From Psettodes erumei (lineage: Eukaryota > Chordata > Actinopteri > Pleuronectiformes > Psettodidae), in the NCBI GenBank assembly GCA_016785225.1, contig JAFBJZ010000637.1, forward strand, positions 1 to 64,000: a stretch of 64,000 nt of DNA, given 5' to 3'. The notes below the pieces were generated by a model, which saw only the letters and a list, made by a program, of their open reading frames with translations, did no database searches and was not told where the DNA came from. The position numbers were made by a program, and so were the translations under genes. Positions 34,890 through 46,110 of the stretch are shown here, in pieces. The first letter of the stretch is position 1. Each line of letters opens with the position of its first letter.

Positions 34890-35660
34890 CACAAATATGG
34901 CAACCGGGGGCCGCTTTTCTCGACATTGTTAGCGCATCTGCAGTTGTTGCAGTTCTATTTCCAGAACACCAACACGCGGTTGCGCTGAGCTAAGTGCTGG
35001 AGTAAGCTGCTAGTGTAAGCTGTGTAAGAGCGGCCTATTCAGTGCAACCCTGAGCAGTGCATTGCTTTAACATTCACAATTCACAAGACTTTGCGGGCAG
35101 CAGAAATTCACCGGCTCCTTTCGGTGCTTGAAAAGCGCCTGTCAGCGCACTGAGGGTTAGACGACACGATTCTGCCGCAACAGTCAGACGCACGTGGCAA
35201 ATACGCATCGTCTAACGCTCGCCACCAAATGCTATGCCAGGCTCAACATGCTAATGTGTGCTGCAATATGTCGTTTGTCCTTGTGCCTGGCCGGCCTGCG
35301 GCTGCGCCGAGCACAGCCTGTGGTGTCCAGACCGTCAACTCCGCTCCACTCTCCTTCTCCCTCCATGCTAGAGGAGAGGGGACTCTGACCCCGCTATGAT
35401 GACACTGCTCCAGAAGAGATTATAGACCCCGATACTCCGCCGCGCCAGCATTATGCGCACACTGCCCTTTAACTAAGATACGCGGGCTGGCTGCCAGCTC
35501 CATCCGGGCCCCGTCAGCACTGCCGGCTCGCGTTTGCGCAGGAGAAATAACGGAAAAACAAACCCAAGATGGCAAATCGGTTGCGGGAGGTATGGAAACG
35601 AACATGCCTCGTGATGCATGCCTGCATGCGTTCTGAGAAATACACGGCGATTCCAGTGCA
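34890..35660. promoter_or_regulatory. Weak CpG-enriched region
   Basis: CpG is clearly denser here than in flanking DNA, with GGCAACCGGGGGCCGC at 34899-34914, repeated GCGC words and a YY1-like CCAAGATGGC at about 35567-35576. Short overlapping frames on both strands are unrecognised. It may be an enhancer-associated or orphan CpG island; no TATA box seen. Confidence 0.3.
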
Positions 35661-36695
35661 CTCACATGCAAAAAAGAGGAGAGGCAGTGTAATAACCACA
35701 TACAAAAAATCAATAAGGAGTAGAGCTCAACCCCTGTGGCTTTAAAGGACTCAAATCAATACCAATAGATTTAGACTGAAGTTTCCAATAACCGCTGTTT
35801 CTGCTGCTATCATTTTGGAGGGAGACAACATAACAAGTATCCATTATTTCACACCAAGGGAAATATGACTAGAAAAGCAATAAAGAGTATGACGCTAGCC
35901 ATGTGTAAAGTGAAAATGAATTATAACGGGAAAAACTGCTGATTCGCTGCTCTGTGAGAATTAAAACTTTTTAAAAAGTGATTTCCACAAACATTTCACG
36001 ACATCGTAAAAAGCTTTGGGCCAAGCTCAGCAAAGTTGGAAAAAAAAAATCAGAAAAGATTTTTGAATTATACATAACACAACTGAAAGCAAATCAAGTT
36101 TCTTTGTAAAGGTCAGTGCTTGTAACATATTTTCCACTAACAGGCACCACATTTCAGTCCCAAAAAATAACAAAAAGATGTCATGAAATATGAATGAAGG
36201 CGCAAAAGATTCAGCTTGCCACTCTAATGACAGATATTCCAGTTGGATCCTTGTAATTGTGGCTTAATGTGGACAACTCCCCAGTCGCCGCGCACGTCCT
36301 CGAGTCTCATCTGCATCCCATCAAATGCGAACGTGTGGAGTCCCGAACGTCATGCTTTTGGTTCCGAGCTGAACTTTCAACTCATCTGTCAAATTACATC
36401 CACTTCTGCTTACATCTCAATTTAATTGGTAAATTAAAATCAGTTTAATTGAATCTCTCGCTTTGACTTTGGGGAGTTGATAATGTCACTGCATGAAAAC
36501 AAGTGCCCTTTGGTATAATGAGAGTCAGGATGTCAGCGCCACCTTGTCTTCCCTGCACCTCTGAACCTTTGAACTCCACTCGGTGGCCACATTTTTTGTT
36601 TTTTGTGTTGGTATTTTTAAAGAAAGCTTAGTGAGTCTGTGTTCATCTGCATCACATTCTGCATTAGGGTAACAGCTGGGAAGGAGAAGAGAAGA
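35661..36695. other. Non-coding spacer with one motif-rich block
   Basis: AT-rich to 36200. 36230-36480 is more complex, with TTTAATTGGTAAATTAAAA and CTCTCGCTTTGACTTTGG, and may be regulatory. A CTCF-like GCGCCACCTTG lies at about 36537. Confidence 0.42.
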
Positions 36696-36962
36696 ATTTG
36701 ATTGTCAAATAATCAGTCAATGCATCAACAAGAACTTATTCTGCAACAATTCAGAAAGCTTATTCATTGTTTTAGTCATTTCTTTTAGTAGGAATGCTCC
36801 AAATAAACATATTTTTGCTTCTCAAAGTTGAAGATTTGCTGGTTTTCTTATTTTTCTGCTTGAGATCTGAGTTGATTTTCTGACATTCTGTCGACTCAAT
36901 GTTCTATCGATTAATCAAGAAAATAAGATGAAGAATGACTGATAAAGAATCTGAATAAGTCC
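36696..36962 (+). repeat. Dispersed percomorph repeat, copy D
   Basis: CTTCTCAAAGTTGAAGATTT (36819-36838), GCTGGTTTTCTTATTTTTC, then TTTTCTGACATTCTG and TATCGATTAATCAAGAAAAT (36905-36924). This copy keeps the central segment missing from copy C. The tail is degenerate. Confidence 0.65.
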
Positions 36963-38180
36963 TTGGCGAAAAAGTGCCTGCACTTGTGCAAAGTTGGCCA
37001 GTTTTCTGACGCTCAGAAATCAGTGGGCATATGACAAGTGCTATTTGAATCCACTTTAAAGCAACAGCCCTGATGTTGCCTCATGTTGGTGAGGAAATTC
37101 ACAGGTCTGAAATCAGACTGAGGTTTAAGGGGAAGAAAAAATGGTAAACGTAGAGTACAGCTATTTGCCATTATCTCAGTAAGGAACAACATTAATTCTG
37201 CAAACAGTTTAGCTTGCAGTTAAATTTAAAATCGATTCCAATTCAGGTCAAAAGACCAATTAGCTCTAAATAACTATACCTCATGCTGCTCAACCCTTTA
37301 TCAAACTGCTGTAATGGCTGTCACGGGTGTGAGTGTGTGCCAGTGCCATCCACACCAAAACTGAGCGAGCTAAGTAAAGTAAAAAATACATAACATGATT
37401 GTTTTTGCCCAATTGAGTTTGTTAATCCTGGAGGGGCTGTGGGAGAACGCTACTGAACCGTTCTATTCTTAGCACTTTCCCCCCTGTGCGTCACAGCACA
37501 AGCGAAAGAGCTGAGACACGGGCAGGAGTGAGTGAATGCATGTGTGTGTGTATTTTTCATCCAAAGAGAGACTCCGCCCTGAAGGCAACAACTCAAACCT
37601 GCCGCTGTCACATGTAAACAATGAGACCAGATTTGATGAACTGTCAGTGTCATAGAGCTTGTGAAATTGCATTCAACACACCAGAGACTATTTTCATAAC
37701 TTTTTTTTTTTCCAGGAGCGAGGGACATGTGTTGTGACACGCACAAGGAAGGAAATAAAGACTGCATTCACGTAATGTAACAGAACTGAAAGCTCGGGCC
37801 TGATATGATTCCTAATTATATAACGGCTACAGAATCAATGTGCCAGGCGCACATACACAAACACGCACGTGCACAACAACTTGTGCCTGCTGTGGTATTC
37901 AGTTGCCAGTGTCCTTGGCCCTTCCTGCAAGGCAGCGGTCTCATGAGATGGCACTGATCACAAGTGGAACAACACGCAAACTGATCCCACCATCTTGGCA
38001 GGCTGGTAATTAAATATCAGCTCTTGGCTCACGAGTATGTAAATGCTGCCTCCCTGCCCGTGCCCGTGCCCGCTTCACCCGCACCCTCCCCTCTACAACA
38101 ACTGATCAGTAGCGAAGGCCCTGCCAGGTCCCAATCCGAGTGACTGTTTTCAAAGATATTATTAACCTCTTTCCCTGAAG
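36963..38180. other. Non-coding spacer
   Basis: T run at 37702-37712; hexamer repeat (CCCGTG)x3 at 38050-38068. The minus frames at 37450-37767 are unrecognised. No gene. Confidence 0.5.
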
Positions 38181-38419
38181 CAGATCCAGATCAGAGGCAC
38201 CCCACTATGAAGGCCCTCGGCTTAAGTGGCTGAATGGGTAATGCTTATGTTGGGTCCTCAGAGCATAAGGGAGGAGAAGAGGAAGAGACAAAGGCGAGGG
38301 GAGGGGGGGGCTGCACTAAGCCAGGATGTGAGTTGGGTGGGTGGCAGTGCAGGATGTGGGGTAAAGAATGGGGATGGGCTCATAAATAGTGAGGGGCTCA
38401 TAATTCTGTGGATGTCAGA

Positions 38420-38700
38420 GGCCAAATAGATATTTTTCCATCAGAAGCAATAAGGCATGTGGACTACACACGGACAGGGGCTTATTAAATTCCCCATAAA
38501 GCTTATCATTGTGTGGCAGAGCAGAGGGCTTTCTGTTAACATGTCACTTTATGGATGCATGACAATTGTTGCTGCTGCAGGCTCGCTCGCTATGCAAAAT
38601 GTTCTTTGTGAGGCGGCGGCCTTATTAACGGTGCGCCATCAAACATGTCACACTACTGCGCGCTCATCAACATTCAACCCGAAGTCAACCACACGGTGAG
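38420..38700. promoter_or_regulatory. Candidate conserved non-coding element
   Basis: A long, repeat-free, motif-dense block: GGGGCTTATTAAATTCCCC, ATAAAGCTTATCATTGTG, ACTTTATGGATGCATGAC, ACAATTGTTGCTGC and CGCTATGCAAAATGTTC (POU-like). Texture strongly suggests an enhancer. Untested. Confidence 0.42.
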
Positions 38701-39125
38701 AGTTATCCCGCTGTCTCTCTCTTTTTTTTTTTTTTTTTGAGTGGAGATTCAAAAGTAAATATGGGAATTTAACATTTCTGGGACAAATGAAAGACCAGGT
38801 TTTCAGAGTTTCTGCTCACACTTTGTTTAGGTTTTATCAACCTGAGAGCAACCTGCTAAACTTTGGCTGTGCATAAACACCAGTGGCCTTTTTTTTTTAA
38901 CCCCCCCAGCCCCCCCGTCACTGGCAAGCAGGGATTTATCAATCACAGAGTCTCTTGGAGCAGCTTTTGCTCACTTGGACTGCGTGCGCTTCTCTTAAAA
39001 AAAAAAAAAAATGGAGGAAAATATGATGAAGAAACGGGGAGTGTAAATGGGGATGTATGAGAATATAGCTGAAAATAACTGTAAATAAGAGGAGGAAGAA
39101 GAAGGACGGGGACAAGAAATAGCCC
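38701..39125. other. Spacer with homopolymer runs and a minus-strand G4 motif
   Basis: T run at 38722-38738; CCCCCCCAGCCCCCCC at 38901-38916, which on the minus strand fits four G-triplets with short loops; A run at 38998-39011. No gene. Confidence 0.6.
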
Positions 39126-39345
39126 GAGAGAAGAATTATTAAAAGAAGCAATGTGTCAATGCATTTAATACAACACCATGCTCCGGATGCTGTCATGTAA
39201 GACGTAAGCCAATTAATGCAGGGGTAGGTATGGTAAACAGGCACGATCCTGCTGCAGATGTTAGTTACCACATCGCTAGTGCCGAGCGCTACTTTATGTC
39301 ACTGTCAAACACAGCTGAGAGCTAATTAATTATGTCCACGTCTTC
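39126..39345. promoter_or_regulatory. Candidate conserved non-coding element
   Basis: TCAATGCATTTAATACAACACC begins at 39153, followed by GTAAGCCAATTAATGCAGG, TTAGTTACCACATCGC and GAGAGCTAATTAATTATG (39315-39332). Homeodomain-core dense and repeat-free. Untested. Confidence 0.38.
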
Positions 39346-39665
39346 CTCTCTTTCTATCGTGTATCTGTGCAAACTGATTAAATTCAGAGGAACGTTCAAG
39401 GCGTATGGACGGAAACCGTGCATAACTGATCTGTGCACAACGTGAGAGAAAAAGGTTCATGATAGAAATCAAATGCCTTGGCTTAGCCGCGCCGTTTGGA
39501 AAATCTGACGCCACGTTTAAAAAAAAAAAAAAGATTTCATCTTCTGCTGATAAGCGACACAAAGAGCCTAAATCATCTTTGATTCCTCGCACCTCCTCAT
39601 TGACTTCCTCTATCTCGCCCCTCGCGCAGGATCCATACGCGAGGAACACGCCACCGCGCACTCAT
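39346..39665. other. Mixed non-coding sequence
   Basis: A run at 39519-39532; CpG-rich words at 39610-39660. Overlapping frames on both strands (39326-39661 minus, 39459-39737 plus) are unrecognised. Confidence 0.45.
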
Positions 39666-39960
39666 GGGCGGCGCAAGATAATAATACGTTTTGATCACAA
39701 AAAGCGCAAGTGTGTTCTTTTAACCTTGCGAGGCTGAACTTATCGAGCGCCTCCCCAGATAAGTCCATCCAAAAGATAAAAGGGAAATGTTCAGACACAT
39801 TAATGATTGGTTGCTAATGACTGATCAAACAAAACACGCTGCCACTAGTAAGCACTGATCTAATGAACTCTGCAGAATACTAAGCAATCGATAAGCCGGG
39901 GGCCCGATATGTGTTGGGTCTGAGAGATATAAGTTTAAAAGAGGCACTTTGAAGTCAACG
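39666..39960. promoter_or_regulatory. Candidate conserved non-coding element
   Basis: ACACATTAATGATTGGTTGC, TAATGACTGATCAAAC and AGCACTGATCTAATGAAC in a repeat-free block with GATAAG words (39718, 39761) that resemble GATA sites. Untested. Confidence 0.35.
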
Positions 39961-41800
39961 TGTGCATGATCTATGGAACACAGATCAAAATACCCTGAAG
40001 TTTTTCTGTCGTGCTGGTAAATAAATTGGAGTGCCCTTTCAGAGACTTACACTTTTGACCAGAGACGCACTATATATAATGTCACAAACCACCTTATATA
40101 ATGAATCAATGTGCCCCTTCTGTATTTTTGTCTCTTCTGCCTGCTGCTTTCTCTCTAACCAATGTTGACATTTGGCTCACTGTACTGTATATTGATTTAT
40201 ACTGGGTACTGGGAACAGGAGCACACATGCACAGGGACTTGAAGTGTGAAGGCAGAGGGTGCAGAATGGGAACAAACCGCCATCGGTGGGTCTGTTTAAG
40301 GTTGGGACTTTTCATTTCATTTGGCAATCTCGAGGATTTTTCATTTCAATAAATGTCTCTTAAGTCACTATCTGTCGCTGAACAGTGACTGAGCCCATGG
40401 CCAAAGCATGAAAGATTTGAATATTTCTACATTTGTAATATTATGAACTGGGTGCTTGTGGTGACATTCCTGGACAAAAATGGTGCATTAAGTTGGTGCT
40501 AATGCAAACCAAACCTTTCCTGCTGCTGCACATGAAAAGCATTTAACTGCCGAAAGACGAGTGAATGTTTACTATGAAGCAGTCGTAAGAAATGCGATGG
40601 CTGTCAGTGAGCTTATACATCCACAAAACAAGACAGCTGCCTTTTTCTGCATTTTTGGACAAGGGCTCAGTTTGAAATATGGCAGGGAGTAATGGAAAAA
40701 GAAGGAGCAGTCACAGCTGCTGGATGAAGGGCTGCAGGCGACGGGGCTGCTTCTCAAGCAGGTAACCAACTCCTGTCATTGCAGACTCATGCTGCGTAAA
40801 GCATAAAATCAGATCCAGGCTGCTCACAGAATGATGGAAAATGATCAGTTGTTGCCTGGTTTCTCTATTTAAACAATTACAATCTTATTTTGCTGTAGAA
40901 TTACTTTCTGTTACCACCACTACCTGCAGATGTCGTCAAATCAACTGGGACTGAAATCTCGGACACTGCTTCTTTAAAATGCCCTGTAGGGTCATCAGTC
41001 ACAAAAAAGAAGATTGTACTTGACAATTTGTTTATGTCTGGATTATGTCATGCCTATTCAGCCACAGTACATTGTATCTTGTATTGAACACAGCAACAAA
41101 CGTCCATCCTAAGAGTGGACCGGATAAATGCCTTCCAAGGACAAATTATGAAACAAGCTCCTGACTTCATAACTGAAACTTTCACAGCTTTTGAAGGTGA
41201 AAATATTTCATGGCCAGCAGTTAAAGAAAAGAGACAGAAGAATTCTAACTTCTCAACAGCGTTTCAAACACAGAATGAGTGAATCCCATCACTGTGCTAC
41301 TGTTCTCAGCAGCTCGTCTCTGACTGCCTGCATTTGGTTGGCTGGGAACATCTTTGCAACTGTACAGGCTTGCAGCTCAATTGACTTCAGATTGGTGAAT
41401 ATGTATAGGAGTGAGTCTTGAATAATGTATTAGAATCAGACATCATACATTAAGTATGGTGGTAGAGCTCCCATTGTCACGCACAGTGACCATCTTTGAT
41501 GTGTATCCAGAGCCTCAGATATGTAAAAAAAAAAAAAAAAATCACAGCTGCGGTGGGAGCCGTGGGAGTTTTGTAGTGTCACCTGAATGCATGCATTTAT
41601 TAAAAGTAAAATAACTGAGATAAGGAACACTAGATGAATGGACAACAAGGCTTCACTATACCTCAAAGTGGCATAAAAGTGGAGGGCTGGTGTTGAATGG
41701 AAGAGCGGGTGCTGAATAAACAGGTCATCCCAGGTCCGCTACATGGAAACGGCTTTCTTCCTCCCAGTACCTGAAATGAGAAAATAAAGAGAGAGCTTAT
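39961..41800. other. Non-coding spacer
   Basis: A run at 41525-41541. Small frames on both strands are unrecognised. No gene. Confidence 0.5.
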
Positions 41801-41809
41801 TTTGAATCA

Positions 41810-42005
41810 GGGTTACTCGGTGTGTGACGTTAATGTTACATTGTCAATTTGACAGACACCTGATATGCAGATATTAAACGCATAATGAAATTATAAGGCT
41901 GAAGCGTGACACAGTCATCTCCCCGTGTTCACCGGCACTGCTGGGCCACAAATTTTTACCGCTTTAATTAGAGCGTCTCCTGTCACAGAAACACCACGCA
42001 CCCTG
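41810..42005. promoter_or_regulatory. Candidate conserved non-coding element
   Basis: GACGTTAATGTTACATTGTC, GATATTAAACGCATAATG, AAATTATAAGGCTG and CGCTTTAATTAGAGCG (a near-palindromic homeodomain word at about 41960-41975). Repeat-free; untested. Confidence 0.37.
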
Positions 42006-44140
42006 CATATCAAACTTTATTACTTTTTAAATCGGATAAAATGAAAGAAAAAGTTAAATTCAACTGTCAGTCCTCTGTGATCCTCTGTGTGTGTGTGAGA
42101 GAGAGAGAGAGAGTGTCGATGATCATTGGGAGATATGCAAATGGAGGGTATGAATACAGATCAGGCTTCTCCTCGGTAGGAGATGAATACATTTACCTCC
42201 CATCCACATGCTGATGAACAACAATAAGGTCTGTTTTTTGGGGGCAGCTCTGGCACAGTAACATCCATGATGCTTTCATAAAGCTTTCATGGTCAGTTGC
42301 TTGAAATGAAAACAACCGTAACAGAGAAAGAAATAAAAAGGATGGAAGGCAAACAGATTTCATCCAGGCAAACACCTGTGTTTACATCTTTTGCCGTGGA
42401 CCTCTCTCCCAGGTACAACTGTGGATTATTTGCCATAGAAGTGGCATTTCACTTCTGTACATTGGCACCACAGGTTTCTGCAGGAAAATGAGAATAATTG
42501 CCGTGTAATTTTAGGCTCAGCAGAAACAGGTGAACGCTTGCTTTCTGCTGAAAGGCTGAGGTCTGCACAGGAAGGTGCTTGTATATTAAAACCCACGCAC
42601 GTTATGATGATCAGCTTCAACACAGGGACACTCTGGGAACTCATATGAACTGTGTGTCTCATTTTATTTCAGAACATGCTCATCTCCATTCTTTCATTTT
42701 CCGTGTAGAAATCTCATGCAACCCCTGGCCAGTGTTTGCCACTGTTTTAGAAGGGAGCACCAGTCAAAGCCTGGTACAACTGTCTCCAGGCTACCTTCAA
42801 GCAGTGGCAGCGCGGTCACAGAGAGGAGGTTGAGGTTTACAGTCCTGAAGTGGAGAGGAGTGCTCCCCTAACCCCTGTGGTATCAACCCACTATATCTTT
42901 TTAATGAGACTCTCAGTGTTACAGGCCTCCGGGCTGGTTGCTGGAGGGGATGGAGTTTTCCACAGACCAGCCTGACATACGCACAGTGATGGCTTTGGAA
43001 GTTGCTGCGATAGAAGCCACTAGGTATCGACAGAGGACCTTTGAACCGCCGCACCACACTGCATTTGTATTCATTCCAACCTGGCAAAAGGTGTTTCAGT
43101 TACATATTGTATGTACTCCCAATGTGCTCCAGGGATTTTATGCAATAGGCTGCATGCATTACATCCACGTGCAGCGCAGCAGCGCCTGTTGCGGAAATGC
43201 GAACGCTTCACCGCAATCCCGTTTTTGTCTGTGACAGTGTCATTATACAGGAGTAATTGAACTGCAAGTTTTGCACGAGTCTTTAGCTTAGCCATATAGC
43301 TTAAGGTCTAACCTCAATCTGTCAGGTTTGTGTCAAATCCATATTCATTTTTTGTCATCATATTGCACACATGCGGGTTAAACCCCAAGGTGGTGCTGCT
43401 CTTTTTTAATATATTATAGATATATTAAAGCACTGAGCATATGAAATATTTACCGACTTTCATATGGGGCTCTAAGGGCTGTGAGCACTGTATGGCGTTA
43501 GGCTGAAAAGGTCTTTTTCAAGCAAAACTATGTACTTTTCAATGAAGAAATGACTCATTATTACTCTCACAAAGATCTGAATTCATAACCAATAAATTGC
43601 ACAACTGCTTAAGTCAATACACCCTGGGGTTTTGCAGCTACAGTGGTATTTGGTCTGGTATTATCAGCAGGCTAATATTAGCTAATGTGGGCAAAATTAA
43701 AGTAGGACATTCAGAGTGATATTAATGGATTACTTTGCTGAGCTTATTACTCTTCTTTCTCCATATACAGTATACTCCAGTATTCAGAACAAGTAGCTTG
43801 TGAAAAGTGTGTCAGAATAAGTTGGGCACAGAGGTTTCAGTGCGTCAGATAAATATTTAATCAACATTTAAGTAAATATACGTATGGGATCAGGCTATGT
43901 ATCTGCAGTTACTCAGTATTTATGGACTTGGATTTGAATATGGGCCAAAAACATGTGACTGTGACATCCCTGGTACTGTGTATGTGAGTCTTTATCATTT
44001 GCACCTTGTTAGCGCAGAGCAAGGCACAGAACATTATCGGCTAACACACCTAATTACATCTACAAGTGTTGCAAAAAAAAAAAAAGCTACAAGGTGGATG
44101 CTAATGAAATGCCTGTAGAACAAGCTCGTTTTCTCTGCCT
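42006..44140. other. Non-coding spacer
   Basis: (TG)n(AG)n at 42087-42113; A run at 44075-44086. Frames at 42579-42833, 42797-43087 and 42938-43234 are unrecognised. No gene. Confidence 0.5.
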
Positions 44141-44144
44141 GGCC

Positions 44145-44340
44145 CGTGTGCTGGAAGACACCCGACAGGTGGATATCAAACTATTTATCAAGCTAATTAC
44201 TCGACAAAAGTCTCACGTCGGCATCCATGGACCTCAGCGTTTGCCACGTTCTATGGCACGCACGGACTGAGAAATAAAGAAAAATAAAATAAACTTTTTA
44301 AATATAACCATCTGTTTTCGAGTGCCATCATTTAAATGAT
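44145..44340. promoter_or_regulatory. Candidate conserved non-coding element
   Basis: GACAGGTGGATATCAAAC, TATTTATCAAGCTAATTACTC and TCATTTAAATGATGAG, a palindromic word (CATTTAAATG). Untested. Confidence 0.3.
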
Positions 44341-44479
44341 GAGCCCGAATGGAACTGGATTTCAGGGGTGCAGCGGTAAAATAACTTTTCAGCACCTGTT
44401 TCAAGGCTGCGCCACAAGGACTGCGCCGTATGAGCCGATTCCGTGTTGATTTGTTGACGTCTCTGAGTGCATTTTTTTT

Positions 44480-44503
44480 GGGGGGGGTGGGGTGGGGTGG
44501 GGG
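44480..44503 (+). other. G-quadruplex motif
   Basis: Four runs of at least four G separated by single T (G8 T G4 T G4 T G5). Single-nucleotide loops give the most stable class of predicted quadruplex. It lies directly after a T run. Confidence 0.9.
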
Positions 44504-45780
44504 AAGGAGGCTATGCCGAGCAGCTGGGAGAGAGGGAACACATCACTCTTGAGAAAAGATGGCTGTTGCTTGGGTTTGGCCATATGCCTCAGCATCTGCG
44601 GGCGAGGATGAATGCCTCTGTGTACGACAAAATGAATCGCGACGACCAATTCCGTCCTTTTTGTAAACACTTTGAAAAAAGGGGTTTAAAAGCACAATTT
44701 GATTGCTCTTTTACATATGAATCCCCATCTTTTTAAATATATCACATATGGATTTTCAACAGAATTATTCCAAGATGCTGGCAAAAATCATGAGGTACTT
44801 TATGTCTTGAATATATAATGTGGTTTCGATGTAAATACGACACCGGTGGGATTAGGCGTGTTGAATAAATTTAAGGTATATGCCATATTCTGTTCAATGC
44901 GGCTGCCAGATTTTGGTCCAGAGACTTAATTCAAAAGCTGTCCCGCCGTGCTCCCCTTTGGCTGTCCAGTGAGTCATCACTTGCATTTATAGTATGTTCA
45001 GGGGTTTAGTGATCCAAGTTGGGAATTGTGGTGTTTTTAAAATCTGTGCAGCAATATTATATTTGATGAAAACTGAATTATTATTATTTTTAAAAATCAA
45101 TTTAATTAAAAAGAAAAAACTTCTGTGTTCACTAACTAGTTGCAGATTCTCTCTGCCTGCTGTTTGGTGCTGGATAGCACGCAGCTGGTTTTTAGAGGTT
45201 TTTGCCTGATATCAGGCACCTGCTGTGGCTGAATATGAAGCTATGACAGCTGTGAATCCAAACAGTATGGTTGCGGGCTGGAGAACCACAGTTGGGTGAG
45301 AGACAATGAAAAAGCTCCACAGAGCTGAGGGGAACTCGAGTCGGGTGATAGTTCTCTGTGCAATGGCACTTTGGCTTTTAATCTCTTTTCCTATTAGGCT
45401 TATTCATTTATTGACAGGCGGATGTTTTATAGGCTTTTTTATGATTCCTTTTTTTATAGCCTACTTTGGAGGAGGAACCACTCTTTTTTCATTTACCCTA
45501 TCTACATCTCATGTCCCACACGCTTCCAGTTTCCATACAGAGTAAGGGTACACAAGCCTTGCTTTCTACCTCAAGTGCAGGGACGTACACTACATAAACA
45601 CACGCACCTGGCTGGGATGCAGCCACAGCAGGAACTCCTTACCCACATAACAAAATATAAACACGCACTCTCTGACTACAGTAATTGGATCTTGTTAGTG
45701 CAAAGGGAGCGCAACAGGCCTAAAAGAAGGTCTGCTTTGAATATTTGCTGGCCGGAGAGCTGACGGGCCCAAGCAGCAAA
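44504..45780. other. Non-coding spacer
   Basis: It includes the frames 45306-45545 (hydrophobic, 79 codons) and 45422-45763 (113 codons); both overlap and are unrecognised. The hydrophobic run LWLLISFPIRLIHLL with a following transmembrane-like stretch comes from T-rich DNA. Confidence 0.45.
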
Positions 45781-46110
45781 TGGGATTACACGGTCTGGAG
45801 CCACTGCAAACACATTGGAGCGCAAGTGCCGCTGCTGTTAAGCATACGATTATGCCTCCCAACATGAGGTGATTATATTACGAATCACTGGGAAGTAGGG
45901 GCGAGAGATGCTAAAGTGATTGTCAATGACGACTTGTCATCCCGGACCACATGATAACCGCTGCTCAGACAATACGAAACAAGATCTAATCCCTGCAGGC
46001 AGCTTCTATTACCTCGAAATGGCATGAAGAAAATCCCATATACATTTCAAATTAATGGAATTTATATTAATTCACCTATAAGATAATATATAAAGGACAC
46101 AGCGACATTC
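45781..46110. promoter_or_regulatory. Candidate conserved non-coding element
   Basis: GGTGATTATATTACGAATC, AAGTGATTGTCAATGACG and ACATGATAACCGC, then CAAATTAATGGAATTTATAT. Complex and repeat-free until AT-rich DNA begins at 46110. Untested. Confidence 0.35.

Noticed and set aside
44385..44410. TTCAGCACC, the left half of a REST/NRSE site
   Set aside because: The matching right half (GGACAG-type) is missing at either standard spacing.
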